NCBI RefSeq assembly: GCF_004346685.1
Contig: NZ_SMCO01000001.1
Coordinates: 806,001 to 870,000, forward strand
Source: Sulfurirhabdus autotrophica
GTDB taxonomy: Bacteria > Pseudomonadota > Gammaproteobacteria > Burkholderiales > SMCO01
Length of the DNA: 64,000 nt
Direction of reading: 5' to 3'
Numbering within the stretch: position 1 is the stretch's first letter; each line of letters begins with the position of its first letter. Position numbers and translations under genes: made by a program. Positions 33,792-43,590 of the stretch are shown in pieces. Under the pieces are notes generated by a model that was given only the letters and a program-made list of their open reading frames with translations, was not told where the DNA came from and did no database searches.

Positions 33792-34883
33792 ATGAGCTAT
33801 CTAAAAGAACCCCCTTTTCAACATGGCAGCCTGCCTAAAATTGGCATTTTATTGGTTAATCTTGGTACACCAGAGGCTGCAACAGCCTCTGCCCTACGGC
33901 CTTATCTGAAGGAATTTCTGTCTGACCCACGAGTCATTGAAATACCTAAAGCCATATGGTGGTTTATTTTAAACGGCATTATTCTGAACACACGCCCCAA
34001 AAAATCGGCTGAAAAATATGCCCAGATATGGACCAAAGAAGGTTCCCCTCTTAAAGTAAACACTGAAAAGCAGGCAAAGTTGCTCAAAGGTTACCTGGGC
34101 GATCAACTAAAAACACCTTTCGTATTGGAATACGCGATGCGTTACGGCAACCCGTCCATTGACAGCGTACTCAGCAAACTGAGAGAGCAAAATTGCGACA
34201 GAATTCTGGTGCTGCCGCTCTACCCGCAATACGCCGCCAGCGCGACAGCAACGGCTTTTGACAAAGTTTTCCAGTCGCTGGCTAAAATGCGTAATGTACC
34301 AGCAATCCGCACAATCAAGCATTATCATGATCGCCCGGATTACATACAGGCACTAGCCCAGAGCATCAATGAATACTGGATGCAAAACGGCCGCCCGGAT
34401 AAGCTGGTGATGAGTTTTCATGGCGTTCCCCGCTTTTCTTTAGACAAGGGCGACCCTTACCACTGCGAATGCCAGAAAACAGGCCGACTGCTGGCAGAAG
34501 CGCTGGGGCTTAAAGAAAATCAATATCATGTATGCTTTCAATCCCGCTTTGGGCGCACTGAATGGCTAAAGCCCTACACAACCAATACGTTGGAAGAACT
34601 GGGCAAGGCAGGCACCAAACGCGTAGACACAGTCTGCCCTGGTTTTACCAGTGACTGCCTGGAAACCCTGGAAGAAATCGCCATGGAAGGCAAAACCACT
34701 TTCCTTAACGCGGGCGGCAAAGAATTTCACTACATACCTTGCCTTAATAGCCGCGATGACTGGATAAAAGCCATGCGCGACATCGTGATGGAAAATTTAC
34801 AAGGATGGATTTCACCCGTTCCGGATGAGGCTGCACTACAAGCAAGCAAGACTCGTGCAATCGCATTGGGTGCCAAAACATAA
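33792..34883 (+). CDS. hemH: Ferrochelatase
   Basis: Inserts ferrous iron into protoporphyrin IX, the last step of heme synthesis. About 363 residues from ATG 33792 ([12 protein letters not shown]). Motifs: [40 protein letters not shown], the catalytic-histidine segment [19 protein letters not shown], and [20 protein letters not shown] at 33771 would add seven residues. It follows hrcA by 70 bases. Confidence 0.96.
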   Translation: MSYLKEPPFQHGSLPKIGILLVNLGTPEAATASALRPYLKEFLSDPRVIEIPKAIWWFILNGIILNTRPKKSAEKYAQIWTKEGSPLKVNTEKQAKLLKGYLGDQLKTPFVLEYAMRYGNPSIDSVLSKLREQNCDRILVLPLYPQYAASATATAFDKVFQSLAKMRNVPAIRTIKHYHDRPDYIQALAQSINEYWMQNGRPDKLVMSFHGVPRFSLDKGDPYHCECQKTGRLLAEALGLKENQYHVCFQSRFGRTEWLKPYTTNTLEELGKAGTKRVDTVCPGFTSDCLETLEEIAMEGKTTFLNAGGKEFHYIPCLNSRDDWIKAMRDIVMENLQGWISPVPDEAALQASKTRAIALGAKT

Positions 34884-34920
34884 ATGGTTTCTGATACTGA
34901 ATCACTCTTGCATCAGCACA

Positions 34921-34936
34921 TAATGCATTTGCATTA
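34921..34936. repeat. Palindrome after hemH
   Basis: TAATGCATTTGCATTA: two exact 7-base arms around TT, 37 bases after the hemH stop. There is no U-tract. Role unknown; it could be a weak 3' hairpin. Confidence 0.4.
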
Positions 34937-35046
34937 ACCCCCTAGAGTGAAGATGCTAGAAGCCCCAGAAGCCAGTTGATAGAAAATAAAATTACGCTTA
35001 AGCTGATTTTGTTAGCCCGGGCGGTCAATTCAATCGAGGTGCTGAA

Positions 35047-35406
35047 ATGGCGCAGGAAAATAGCAAGCTGGACAAATTAGTGCTTGAGGCACGCCGAAAT
35101 GCAGAGAAAAGAACTACTGGATATCGAGAGCAAGCGCTAAAGCTGTACCCTTGGGTTTGTGGTCGCTGCGCCCGTACTTTTACCCGAGAAAACCTCCAGT
35201 TGCTGGAGGTACACCACAAGAACAGCAACCATGACGACAATCCGGCTGATGGCAGCAATTGGGAACTCCTCTGCACTTATTGCCATGAAAATGAACACTC
35301 CCGGATTAAAGATTCAACTGGTCGTTCTGATGATGGAAATTCTGAAAACCTGGCCACCTTCAATCCGTTTGCAGGACTAAAGGATTTGTTGAAGAACAAA
35401 AAATAA
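35047..35406 (+). CDS. yajD: YajD family HNH nuclease
   Basis: 119 residues with a single HNH domain: CxxC zinc pair (CGRC), the histidine pair EVHHKNSNHDDNPADGSNWE, and the second pair CTYCHENEH. The order and the C-terminal NPFAGLKDLLKNKK closely resemble E. coli YajD, whose in vivo role is not settled. It starts at ATG 35047 with GAGGTG upstream. It does not look like a restriction or intron endonuclease. A small hairpin (TACGAGG/CCTCGTA, 35423-35441) follows it. Confidence 0.9.
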   Translation: MAQENSKLDKLVLEARRNAEKRTTGYREQALKLYPWVCGRCARTFTRENLQLLEVHHKNSNHDDNPADGSNWELLCTYCHENEHSRIKDSTGRSDDGNSENLATFNPFAGLKDLLKNKK

Positions 35407-35639
35407 CCATCTGAGTGAAAAGTACGAGGGACCTCCTCGTAACACTTACCTTACTCAAAATCCGAAATTGCAATATGGTGATATGGTCTCTACATATCAA
35501 TAGGTCGGTGTGTGCACGCAGCATGCATTCAGGTTGATTGCTGCGGAGGTCTACTGATCGGCCTGAGCTGACTCTCAGACATCTCCATTAATACCTGAGT
35601 GATTCAGCCCGATTACCATGAAGATTGGGAGTCTGCTCG

Positions 35640-36929
35640 CTACTTGAGCTTCATATTGTGAGCAAGCGCATTTCTCGCAGCAGCATTGGCTTTGGCCTCT
35701 TTGACAAGCTGTCTTAGCGCTTGTGGATCCACGTCAAGATCGCCTGCCGGATAGAGGTTAGGCAAGAGAGACCCGAGAGCATGCATAGGGAAACCGACTC
35801 GAACCTTGCCTCGCGGGGTATCGGAGACAAGGAACCCTTCGAGGACGAGCACGTTAAGCACGTCTCTCGCTGTCCTTTCTGGGAGGCCGGTGAGACGGCC
35901 TGCCTCCATGCGCTCAAATTCTCCAGTACTGAAGGCATGGATGAAGAGGTGTGCAGACTCAGGTTTGAGGTCGAACCGCACTTTCTGGAAAAATTGCTTG
36001 GCTCTGAATCTAAAGTTGTCGAGTGCGAACATCCTGGCCATGAATTTGGCCTGATCGATGGCAGTTTGCATGGCGTACTCACAAAATTCTGCCAAGCGCT
36101 TTTCGGACAAGTTTCCACGCCCATCAAGATCGCCCATTCGAGGTTGGTCGGCTCCGGCTAGTTTCGCCTTGTATTCTTCCGCGGTCTTCGCGAACCCTCG
36201 GGACATCGACCATAGGCATGCGCCATTTACTCCACACTCTCGGAGCATTGCGTCGATGGTGATCCGCGCCACCCGACCGTTCCCATCAAGAAAGGGGTGA
36301 ATCCACACAACTCGATGATGGGCTGCGAAAACCGAAAGAATGCCGTTTAGCTTGCTTATTCCGCCTTTTTTTGACCATTCCAGGCGGAGGCCGTAGACCT
36401 CTGTGAAGCGCTCTAGGAAGCGATTAAGTGTGTCTGCTCTTGGCGCTACATGTATGCCTACGTGGACATCCCTCTCGCGGAACTTTCCGGGCTCCATGTA
36501 GCTCCCGTCCTTGAGCGTCAGCATTTCCTTCGGCAAATGCTCGCAAAAGCGCCGGTGAACTTCGAGGATAAAGGGAAGTAGAAAACTTTTGTCGAGCGAC
36601 TGCAACTTTGCCCATCGATCAGCCTCGATGTGAGCAAATGCAAGACTCTGCAAGTCCGTTTGCTCTATCTGCTCCTTTACCTCGAACAGCGCCTTCTCAA
36701 TATCAATTGGTAAGGTGTGATGGCCCTCGATCAAGTTCGAGTAGTAACAGTTCATCCCCGAGACAAGCTCGGAGAGGCTTTTCGCGGTCGCTGGAACAAG
36801 TGCAGCGTCTAAGCAGGCAGACGCTTCTGATAGCTCGTGAGCAAGCCCGATCAGCGAGTCATAGATAGGCCGAGAGCTATCGATGACTAGCGGTTCCATC
36901 TGAGTAGGATTGTCGTATAACTCAATCAT
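35640..36929 (-). CDS. Fic family protein (predicted AMPylase) with C-terminal winged-helix region
   Basis: 429 residues. The Fic core carries the full active motif HPFLDGNGR at 211-219, so nucleotidyl transfer (usually AMP to a Ser/Thr/Tyr of a target) is expected. An N-terminal inhibitory motif S64-NLI-E68-G69 matches (S/T)xxxE(G/N), so the enzyme should be self-inhibited. Residues about 335-382 (RLTGLPERTARDVLNVLVLE) look like a winged helix. No antitoxin gene lies beside it. GAGGAAAC precedes ATG 36929. The gene is visibly more GC-rich than its neighbours and is likely acquired. The target is unknown. Confidence 0.93.
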   Translation of the reverse strand: MIELYDNPTQMEPLVIDSSRPIYDSLIGLAHELSEASACLDAALVPATAKSLSELVSGMNCYYSNLIEGHHTLPIDIEKALFEVKEQIEQTDLQSLAFAHIEADRWAKLQSLDKSFLLPFILEVHRRFCEHLPKEMLTLKDGSYMEPGKFRERDVHVGIHVAPRADTLNRFLERFTEVYGLRLEWSKKGGISKLNGILSVFAAHHRVVWIHPFLDGNGRVARITIDAMLRECGVNGACLWSMSRGFAKTAEEYKAKLAGADQPRMGDLDGRGNLSEKRLAEFCEYAMQTAIDQAKFMARMFALDNFRFRAKQFFQKVRFDLKPESAHLFIHAFSTGEFERMEAGRLTGLPERTARDVLNVLVLEGFLVSDTPRGKVRVGFPMHALGSLLPNLYPAGDLDVDPQALRQLVKEAKANAAARNALAHNMKLK

Positions 36930-36944
36930 TGTTTCCTCTGAATT

Positions 36945-36963
36945 TGCCGATGACTGTGCCGAT
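36945..36963 (-). repeat. Fic-promoter tandem element, copy 1
   Basis: On the minus strand ATCGGCACAGTCATCGGCA: two ATCGGCA units at a 12-base step. It overlaps the last bases of the TATAAT-like -10 box and covers the likely transcription start, a classic repressor position. Confidence 0.7.
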
Positions 36964-36967
36964 TATA
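36962..36967 (-). promoter_or_regulatory. -10 box of the Fic gene
   Basis: Exact TATAAT on the minus strand, about 33 bases before the Fic ATG. No good -35 is present at 16-18 bases, so an activator or the upstream repeat may matter. Confidence 0.45.
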
Positions 36968-37012
36968 ATTCATAAACAATTAAATAGTTAGCGTTAGATC
37001 ACACGATATCTC

Positions 37013-37031
37013 TGCCGATATCTGTGCCGAT
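37013..37031 (-). repeat. Fic-promoter tandem element, copy 2
   Basis: On the minus strand ATCGGCACAGATATCGGCA: same two-unit, 12-base-step layout as copy 1, differing only in two spacer bases. It is 68 bases upstream of copy 1. Confidence 0.7.
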
Positions 37032-37377
37032 CGTTCTACTGAGGTTCCAGCCGAACTTTTCTAGCGTAGTTAAACCGACTTTTTAGAAGACCATGTCTCT
37101 CGGTCACAGGCATTGTGCGACGAGCAAGCGTATGTGGGTGGCTTCATCTAGGGTTCTAGTGCAGAATTTTGAGCTATCTCCGGTTCGTTAGACAGATTCG
37201 AAGGTCTGCTCAAGCCGAAAATGAGACTGTCAGCGCACATATCCAGAACTTCCGTTTAAGGACGGTGAAGGCTGCACACCTCACAAAACCAGCGTTCAAG
37301 CCACAAAAAAAATGGGGGGGAAATTTTTTAAGCATCCGCCCCTCACCATTGAGGAACGGAGTTCATTTTTCAGCTAC

Positions 37378-37899
37378 TCAGTGGGCCACTGGCTCCATCA
37401 GTCGATTGGTGAAAGCCATCGCCATCGCAGATAACACAAAAGCCATATGAATAATTACTTGCCACATCATGGTCTGTTGACTCAAGTTGGGCGCTTCAAT
37501 AAAAGTTTTCAGCAAATGGATGGAGGAAATACCAATCAGCGCCATGGATAGCTTGACCTTCATGGTACCTGCATTGACGTGCTCCAGCCATTCAGGCTGG
37601 TCGGGATGTTCATCCAGATGCATACGTGACACGAAGGTTTCGTATCCACCAACAATGACCATCAGCAACAAATTGGCAATCATGACCACATCTATCAGGC
37701 CCAGTACAACCAACATGATTTCGGTTTCGGTTACTGTCTTGGTGTGTTGCACCAAGTGCATCAGTTCTACGCCAAAATGATAGACATAAACGGCTTGCGC
37801 AACAATGAGCCCAAGATAGAGTGGGGCCTGGAGCCAGCGACTGGCAAAGACCATATTGGCCATTATTTTAAGTATTTTGTTTTGGTGTTTCGTTTCCAT
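37378..37899 (-). CDS. YqhA/UPF0114 family membrane protein
   Basis: 173 residues with four hydrophobic segments. The family signature is SRWLQAPLYLGLIVAQAVY near the start, followed by EIMLVVLGLIDVVMIANLLL and VKLSMALIGISSIHLLKTF. Function is unknown in this family. It starts at ATG 37899 with AAGGGA upstream. Its neighbours share no obvious pathway with it. Confidence 0.85.
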   Translation of the reverse strand: METKHQNKILKIMANMVFASRWLQAPLYLGLIVAQAVYVYHFGVELMHLVQHTKTVTETEIMLVVLGLIDVVMIANLLLMVIVGGYETFVSRMHLDEHPDQPEWLEHVNAGTMKVKLSMALIGISSIHLLKTFIEAPNLSQQTMMWQVIIHMAFVLSAMAMAFTNRLMEPVAH

Positions 37900-37984
37900 T
37901 CATTTCCCTTACTATGTTTACTTTATTGATGACTATTTTACGTGTTTCCGACTAACGGGCCAAATGACACTTATCGATTACAGA

Positions 37985-38758
37985 CTATTGCTTACGACTT
38001 TTTGTAATTAAATCATAGGCAACTTGCACTTCCTGCGCTTGCTCGGTGGCGACTGCAATCATGTCTTCAGGCACACCCTGCCCCATTAATTTATCCGGGT
38101 GATATTGACTCATCAGCTTTCGATAAGCCCGTTTAACTTCCTGATCGCTACTTTCTTTACTTACCCCTAACGCTTTATACGCATCATCCAGATTAGTGGC
38201 AGAAGTTGTCTGCCCTCCAGCGAAATGCGCTTGGTTTAATACCATATCCAGCATATGTTTGAATGCTTGCTGGTCATACCCCAGATGACGGGCAATATCG
38301 ACCAGCAAGCGCTCTTCAGCGAAATCAATACTGCCGTCAGACACTGCCATCACAATGAGGTAAACCAGCAACATTTGTTTCAGGCTGTGGGTATGGCCGC
38401 AAACGGCCATGAATTGCCTTATGTTTGGCTCATAATCAAAATCCGGGGCGGCACCTTGCTTAAAAAGCATGATCACTCGCTGCCTGTGTTCAGCAGACAT
38501 GCCCAGTTTTTGAATAAACTGTTCGACATGGGCTATTTCATCTTTAGAAATATGGCCATCTACTTTGGCCAGTTTGCCCATTAAAATGAAAACCGTTTCA
38601 AGAAATACAGTTTGGCGATGATGGCTGCTAAGTGGGTTAACACCGCCAACACCGTAAGCGATAACGCGCCCAACAATACTGCCTATAAAATAACCAGCAA
38701 ATGCACCAAAAATTCCAAAAAAGTAATACCCTAACAGGGCTCCAATGAGTTTAAACAA
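37985..38758 (-). CDS. djlA: DjlA-type co-chaperone (TerB plus J domain)
   Basis: Membrane-anchored DnaJ-like protein that should stimulate DnaK ATPase at the inner membrane. About 257 residues: one N-terminal helix with a glycine-rich face (about 4-35), TerB-like domain (about 50-175), C-terminal J domain with HPD at 220-222. I choose TTG 38758 because AGGAG ends five bases upstream; the GTG at 38764 overlaps that AGGAG site. It is near grpE-dnaK-dnaJ, fitting its role. Confidence 0.88.
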   Translation of the reverse strand: MFKLIGALLGYYFFGIFGAFAGYFIGSIVGRVIAYGVGGVNPLSSHHRQTVFLETVFILMGKLAKVDGHISKDEIAHVEQFIQKLGMSAEHRQRVIMLFKQGAAPDFDYEPNIRQFMAVCGHTHSLKQMLLVYLIVMAVSDGSIDFAEERLLVDIARHLGYDQQAFKHMLDMVLNQAHFAGGQTTSATNLDDAYKALGVSKESSDQEVKRAYRKLMSQYHPDKLMGQGVPEDMIAVATEQAQEVQVAYDLITKSRKQ

Positions 38759-38800
38759 TGTCACTCCTGAAATTGCTTTTAAAAAAATCCGTTACCACGA

Positions 38801-39517
38801 TCAATTACTGCCTTCAATTAACGTTTCCTGCACTCTTTTGAACAAGGCTGATTGCATTTCTGCCGGCACTCTGAAAATAGCTGCCTTCCAATGGGGAAAC
38901 AAAAGGCTTTCCTCGCGGTACTCATGCTTTGCCAGCGTACCAGACATTATTGCAAAAAATGCGGCAACTTCCTTTGCATCCGGCAATCCGTCTTCAAAAT
39001 AAGACTCAATGACGGCTGCCTGCCCCAGTATTTCATCATGTTCGCGCAACATGGTGGAGGTAGGATCACCACCAAAAGGATCTCGTGGCGCAGCAAAAGA
39101 GAGGGTCAATATATTATTTTCCACATCCATATGCTTCTTTAAACCCACGATGAATTCTTTGATGAGCGGCGCAGCCTCTGCCACTTCGCCAGCATTGATA
39201 TGATGCAGGGAACGGGCAAACAAATCATCCAGTCGCTTATGATCGCGCGTTAACAGATCAATGACATCTGTTGCCGGAGCGTCTTCCCGGTGTCGGATGA
39301 CGACGCGCCACAGATCAACAGCTTCCTGTTGAATCTCCCAACTGAGATTGTCACGCAGATGCAGGTTGATGGTATTCATCAGCATGGTGGGCTCTTGCTT
39401 TGTCAGCATTGTGACTATCTCGCCGCGCACCAGATCTTTTAACTCATGGTAAGCTGCCGATTGAAGCTGACTGGAAGCTTCGCCGGTCAGGTCCAGCATT
39501 TTTTCTGATACTGCCAT
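38801..39517 (-). CDS. Hemerythrin HHE-domain protein
   Basis: 238 residues. The C-terminal half is a four-helix hemerythrin domain with the expected iron ligands in LTRDHKRLDDLF, LKKHMDVENNIL, LREHDEILGQ and AKHEYREESLLFP. The N-terminal 85 residues are helical and unassigned. Such proteins bind O2 or NO or act in iron and redox sensing; the sequence does not tell which. It starts at ATG 39517 and is divergent from grpE. Confidence 0.85.
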   Translation of the reverse strand: MAVSEKMLDLTGEASSQLQSAAYHELKDLVRGEIVTMLTKQEPTMLMNTINLHLRDNLSWEIQQEAVDLWRVVIRHREDAPATDVIDLLTRDHKRLDDLFARSLHHINAGEVAEAAPLIKEFIVGLKKHMDVENNILTLSFAAPRDPFGGDPTSTMLREHDEILGQAAVIESYFEDGLPDAKEVAAFFAIMSGTLAKHEYREESLLFPHWKAAIFRVPAEMQSALFKRVQETLIEGSN

Positions 39518-39671
39518 TTCAATTCCTGTCTTAAAATCCGATTCATTAGCACCGACTGATATACTATCAGCCTATCCACTTTATTGGAAATCAACGGCTA
39601 TTTTGTCCTATTACAGCCCCTTCCATTCAGATAATGACATATCTGCCACAGAAAAAATTTTTTCCAAAACA

Positions 39672-39699
39672 CTTGAAATAAGAAATTACGCCTAAATAT
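39672..39699 (+). promoter_or_regulatory. Candidate sigma-32 (heat-shock) promoter of grpE
   Basis: CTTGAAA (39672-39678), 12-base spacer, then CCTAAATAT (39691-39699), close to the heat-shock consensus CTTGAAA-N11-16-CCCCATnT. It lies about 30 bases before the grpE ATG. Confidence 0.55.
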
Positions 39700-39728
39700 G
39701 CCTGTGATGGAATATTAGGAGGCTTTAC

Positions 39729-40268
39729 ATGCAAGAAGATAAACAGAACGAAACAACCCCTGAAAACAATCAACAAGCTGCTGAAGAAGGTGTAGATACC
39801 CTGCCTAGCATGGAGGAAATGCTGAAGCAGTCTGAGCTTTTAGCTCAGGAGCACCATGATGCCTGGCTTCGCGCCAAAGCGGATGCAGACAATATCCGTA
39901 AGCGTGCGCAAGTAGATATCGGCAATGCTCACAAGTATGCAGTTGAAAATTTTTCTTCTGAACTACTGACAGTGAAAGACAGTCTGGAAGCGGCACTCAA
40001 TGTTGAGAACACGACGCTGGAAAATCTGAAAAGTGGTGTTGAGCTCACTTTGAAGCAACTGGTTTCGGTATTTGAAAAATTCAATATTGCCGAAGTAAGC
40101 CCCATGGGGGAAAAATTTGATCCACATCAACACCAGGCCATGAGCATGGTGGAAGCCGACGCCGCACCCAATACGGTGATTGGCGTCATGCAGAAAGGGT
40201 ACAAATTGAATGACCGAATTCTGCGCCCTGCGCTGGTTATGGTAGCAAAAGCAAAACAAGAGGGTTGA
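39729..40268 (+). CDS. grpE: Nucleotide exchange factor GrpE
   Basis: Releases ADP from DnaK. 179 residues: acidic disordered start (about 1-30), long coiled coil (about 35-90), and the beta-wing domain with signature [27 protein letters not shown] gives a strong ribosome site. First gene of grpE-dnaK-dnaJ. Confidence 0.97.
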   Translation: MQEDKQNETTPENNQQAAEEGVDTLPSMEEMLKQSELLAQEHHDAWLRAKADADNIRKRAQVDIGNAHKYAVENFSSELLTVKDSLEAALNVENTTLENLKSGVELTLKQLVSVFEKFNIAEVSPMGEKFDPHQHQAMSMVEADAAPNTVIGVMQKGYKLNDRILRPALVMVAKAKQEG

Positions 40269-40338
40269 AATTATTAATCCAGCCCTCACCTTGAATTCAA
40301 CAGTAAAAAAGTCATTAACATTTAATTAAGGAAAAATC

Positions 40339-42255
40339 ATGGGAAAAATTATCGGCATTGACCTGGGAACAACAAATTCCTGCGTTTCTGTAATGGAAAA
40401 TGGTGTAGCGAAGGTTATCGAAAATTCTGAAGGCGCTCGCACTACCCCTTCTATCGTTGCCTACACAGAAGAAGGCGAAATTCTGGCTGGCGCATCAGCC
40501 AAACGCCAGGCAGTAACCAACCCTAAAAACACTCTGTACGCGGTAAAACGTCTGATCGGCCGTCGTTTTGACGAAAAAGAAGTACAGAAAGACATTAACC
40601 TGATGCCGTATTCCATCGTAAAAGCAGAAAATGGCGATGCATGGGTGGAAGTGCGCGGCAAAAAAATGGCGCCGCCACAAGTTTCTGCTGAAGTTTTACG
40701 CAAGATGAAGAAAACTGCCGAAGACTATCTGGGCGAAGAAGTGACTGAAGCGGTTATTACCGTTCCTGCTTACTTCAATGATTCCCAGCGTCAGGCGACT
40801 AAAGATGCTGGCCGTATTGCCGGTCTGGAAGTAAAACGTATTATCAACGAACCAACGGCAGCTGCCATTGCGTTTGGTCTGGACAAGAAAGAAGGCGACC
40901 GCAAAATCGCCGTCTACGATCTGGGTGGTGGTACTTTTGATATTTCCATCATTGACATCGCTGAAATTGAAGGCGAGCATCAATTTGAAGTACTTTCTAC
41001 CAACGGTGATACATTCCTTGGTGGTGAAGACTTTGACCAGCGCATCATCGATTACCTGGCTGATGAGTTCAAGAAAGAAAATGGTATCGATTTACGCAAC
41101 GACATCCTGGCGCTGCAACGTCTGAAAGAAGCTGCGGAAAAGGCCAAGATTGAACTTTCCAGCTCACAGCAAACTGAAGTGAACCTGCCATACATTACGG
41201 CAGATGCCAGTGGACCTAAGCACTTGGCGGTAAAAATCAACCGCACCAAGTTTGAAACATTGGTTGAAGAACTGGTTAATCGGACGATTGCGCCATGCAA
41301 ACAAGCTATTAAAGATGCCGGCATCAAGCTTTCAGACATTTCAGACGTGATTTTGGTTGGCGGTCAGACCCGTATGCCAAAAGTGCAGGAAGTGGTTAAA
41401 GAACTGTTTGGCAAAGAGCCGCGCAGAGACGTTAACCCGGATGAAGCTGTAGCAGTGGGTGCATCCATTCAGGGTGGTGTGCTTCAAGGTGAAGTGAAAG
41501 ACGTTCTGTTGCTAGACGTTACCCCGCTTTCTCTGGGTATTGAAACCATGGGTGGTGTGATGACCAAACTCATCCAGAAAAACACCACGATTCCTACCAA
41601 GGCATCTCAAGTGTTTTCTACAGCGGATGACAACCAGAATGCTGTGACCATTCACGTTCTGCAAGGTGAGCGGGAAGTAGCTTCCGGCAACAAGAGTCTG
41701 GGCCAGTTCAATCTTTCTGACATCCCGCCAGCACCACGCGGCATGCCTCAGATCGAAGTGACTTTTGATATTGACGCCAACGGTATTCTGCACGTTTCCG
41801 CTAAAGACAAGGCAACCGGTAAAGAGAACAAGATCAAAATCCAGGCAAGTTCTGGTTTGTCTGAGGAAGAAATCAAGCGTATGGAGCAAGATGCCGCTAC
41901 CCACGCTGAAGAAGACCGCAAGACATTGGAACTGGTCAATGCTCGCAACCAGTGCGACGCGATGGTTCACTCCGTGAAAAAATCACTGGTTGAATTCGGT
42001 GACAAGATTGGTGCAGATGAAAAAGCCAAGATTGAATCTGCGTTGAAAGATGCAGAAGAAGCACTGAAGAGCGATAACAAAGACGAAATCGAAGCAAAAA
42101 CCAAAGCATTGACTGAAGCTTCTCATAAACTGGCTGAGCAGATGTATGCCAAAGAAGGAGATGCCGGTGCTGGCGCTTCTGCACAAGGCGGCGAACATAA
42201 GGCTGACGATGATGTAGTGGATGCCGAGTTCGAAGAAGTTAAAGAAAACAAGTAA
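40339..42255 (+). CDS. dnaK: Molecular chaperone DnaK (Hsp70)
   Basis: 638 residues. Hsp70 signatures: [29 protein letters not shown] and [14 protein letters not shown]. Substrate-binding domain begins near [16 protein letters not shown]; the C-terminal tail ends in an acidic EEVKENK. The start is ATG 40339 with TAAGGAA upstream, 70 bases after grpE. Confidence 0.99.
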   Translation: MGKIIGIDLGTTNSCVSVMENGVAKVIENSEGARTTPSIVAYTEEGEILAGASAKRQAVTNPKNTLYAVKRLIGRRFDEKEVQKDINLMPYSIVKAENGDAWVEVRGKKMAPPQVSAEVLRKMKKTAEDYLGEEVTEAVITVPAYFNDSQRQATKDAGRIAGLEVKRIINEPTAAAIAFGLDKKEGDRKIAVYDLGGGTFDISIIDIAEIEGEHQFEVLSTNGDTFLGGEDFDQRIIDYLADEFKKENGIDLRNDILALQRLKEAAEKAKIELSSSQQTEVNLPYITADASGPKHLAVKINRTKFETLVEELVNRTIAPCKQAIKDAGIKLSDISDVILVGGQTRMPKVQEVVKELFGKEPRRDVNPDEAVAVGASIQGGVLQGEVKDVLLLDVTPLSLGIETMGGVMTKLIQKNTTIPTKASQVFSTADDNQNAVTIHVLQGEREVASGNKSLGQFNLSDIPPAPRGMPQIEVTFDIDANGILHVSAKDKATGKENKIKIQASSGLSEEEIKRMEQDAATHAEEDRKTLELVNARNQCDAMVHSVKKSLVEFGDKIGADEKAKIESALKDAEEALKSDNKDEIEAKTKALTEASHKLAEQMYAKEGDAGAGASAQGGEHKADDDVVDAEFEEVKENK

Positions 42256-42267
42256 GGACGACTGTTG

Positions 42268-42320
42268 AAGCACAGAGCTAATGAGGGTTCGATCTTTCGA
42301 TCCCTCACCTCTGTGCTTTA
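42268..42320 (+). terminator. Long hairpin between dnaK and dnaJ
   Basis: Outer stem AAGCACAGAG/CTCTGTGCTT (42268-42277 with 42309-42318) encloses an inner stem near TGAGGG/CCCTCA. A weak TTTA follows. Probably lowers dnaJ relative to dnaK. Confidence 0.6.
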
Positions 42321-42431
42321 ATGCTTTTTGCTTTCCTTAAACCTGCGAGATATAGCTTTCGTTTGGGTAAATAGACTGCACACAACCAGATGACTCATTT
42401 GCCTTGTGTGTCTTTGTGGTGAAACTAAATT

Positions 42432-43550
42432 ATGTCAAAACGCGACTACTACGAAGTGCTCGGCGTCAACCGGGACGCTAGCGACGATGAAATCAAGAAG
42501 GCCTACCGTAAACTGGCCATGAAACACCACCCGGATCGCAACCCGGACAATCCTAATGCTGAAGAGCATTTTAAAGAAGCAAAAGAAGCTTACGAAATTC
42601 TGTCTGACGCAAGTAAGCGCCAGGCTTATGACCAGTATGGTCATGCCGGAGTAGACCAGAACGCCAAGGGCGGAGCTGGTTTCGGTGGTTTTGCCGATGC
42701 TTTTGGCGACATTTTCGGTGACATCTTTGGCGGCGGTGGCGGCGGTGGTCGACGCTCCAATGTCTACCGTGGCGCAGACCTCCGCTACAATCTGGAAATC
42801 AGTCTGGAAGATGCGGCACGCGGTGCAGAAACCCAGATTCGCATTCCCACCATGGATGAGTGCGAAACTTGTAGCGGCACCGGTGCAAAACCAGGTACAG
42901 AACCTGTCACTTGCACAACCTGTGGGGGTCATGGTCAGGTGCGCATGCAACAGGGCTTTTTCTCTATTCAGCAAACTTGTCCAAAATGTCATGGCAGTGG
43001 CAAAAGCATTCCCAATCCGTGTCCAAAATGCCATGGCGCTGGACGCATCAAAGGCCATAAAACACTTTCTGTGCGTATTCCGGCTGGAGTGGATGAAGGC
43101 GATCGCATTCGTTTAAGTGGCGAAGGCGAGCATGGCGTTAATGGCGGCCCGGCAGGTGATCTTTATGTGATGGTTCAGCTCAAGCCCCATCAGGTGTTTC
43201 AAAGGGACCATAACGACCTTCACTGCGAAATGCCTATCGGCTTTACTATCGCAGCTTTAGGCGGTGAAATCGATATCCCTACCCTGGACGGATCTGCAAA
43301 AATCAAAATTCCAGCCGAAACTCAGACGGGAAAAATCTTCCGTTTACGTGGCAAAGGGATCAAAGGTGTGCGGAGCACAACCCATGGTGACTTGATGTGT
43401 CATGTGGTGGTAGAGACCCCTGTCAGCCTGACAGAACGTCAGAAAGAATTGCTGAGGGAACTGGAAACCCTGAATGCACAAGACGGGGACAAACATAATC
43501 CTCGTGCCAAATCCTGGATGGATAAAGTGAAGGAATTCTTTGCCCAGTAA
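42432..43550 (+). CDS. dnaJ: Chaperone DnaJ (Hsp40)
   Basis: 372 residues with all type I parts: J domain (HPD at 33-35), Gly/Phe region (about 75-108), four zinc-finger repeats ([32 protein letters not shown]), and C-terminal substrate domains. It starts at ATG 42432. Confidence 0.99.
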   Translation: MSKRDYYEVLGVNRDASDDEIKKAYRKLAMKHHPDRNPDNPNAEEHFKEAKEAYEILSDASKRQAYDQYGHAGVDQNAKGGAGFGGFADAFGDIFGDIFGGGGGGGRRSNVYRGADLRYNLEISLEDAARGAETQIRIPTMDECETCSGTGAKPGTEPVTCTTCGGHGQVRMQQGFFSIQQTCPKCHGSGKSIPNPCPKCHGAGRIKGHKTLSVRIPAGVDEGDRIRLSGEGEHGVNGGPAGDLYVMVQLKPHQVFQRDHNDLHCEMPIGFTIAALGGEIDIPTLDGSAKIKIPAETQTGKIFRLRGKGIKGVRSTTHGDLMCHVVVETPVSLTERQKELLRELETLNAQDGDKHNPRAKSWMDKVKEFFAQ

Positions 43551-43590
43551 TTGTTTTCAGCATATTTCTGTGAATTGATCTCACTGCAAC

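Larger units (their letters stand above)
36930..37377. other. Long non-coding stretch upstream of the Fic gene
   Basis: About 450 bases between the Fic gene and the yqhA-like gene. The Fic-proximal 100 bases hold a promoter-like TATAAT and two copies of a tandem ATCGGCA element. The distal part has runs of A (about 37307) and G (about 37314-37320). A 93-codon frame at 37169-37450 lacks protein character. The stretch could be the worn end of an acquired segment; no inverted repeats or integrase remnants were recognised. Confidence 0.6.

Noticed and set aside
35047-35406. YajD-like HNH protein as part of a mobile or restriction system with the Fic gene
   Set aside because: It matches the stable YajD family over its whole length, has backbone-like composition and is on the opposite strand, so linkage to the Fic insert is not supported.
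37307-37325. A- and G-tract as a phase-variation site
   Set aside because: It lies in non-coding sequence far from the start of either neighbour and not between promoter elements that I can identify.
37169-37450. 93-codon open frame upstream of the Fic gene and overlapping the yqhA-like gene end
   Set aside because: It overlaps a real gene on the opposite strand, runs through A- and G-tracts, and its product has no domain-like pattern or ribosome site.
39545-39575. Possible CIRCE element upstream of grpE
   Set aside because: Only a half-site-like TTAGCAC is present; the second arm GAGTGCTAA at the 9-base spacing is missing.
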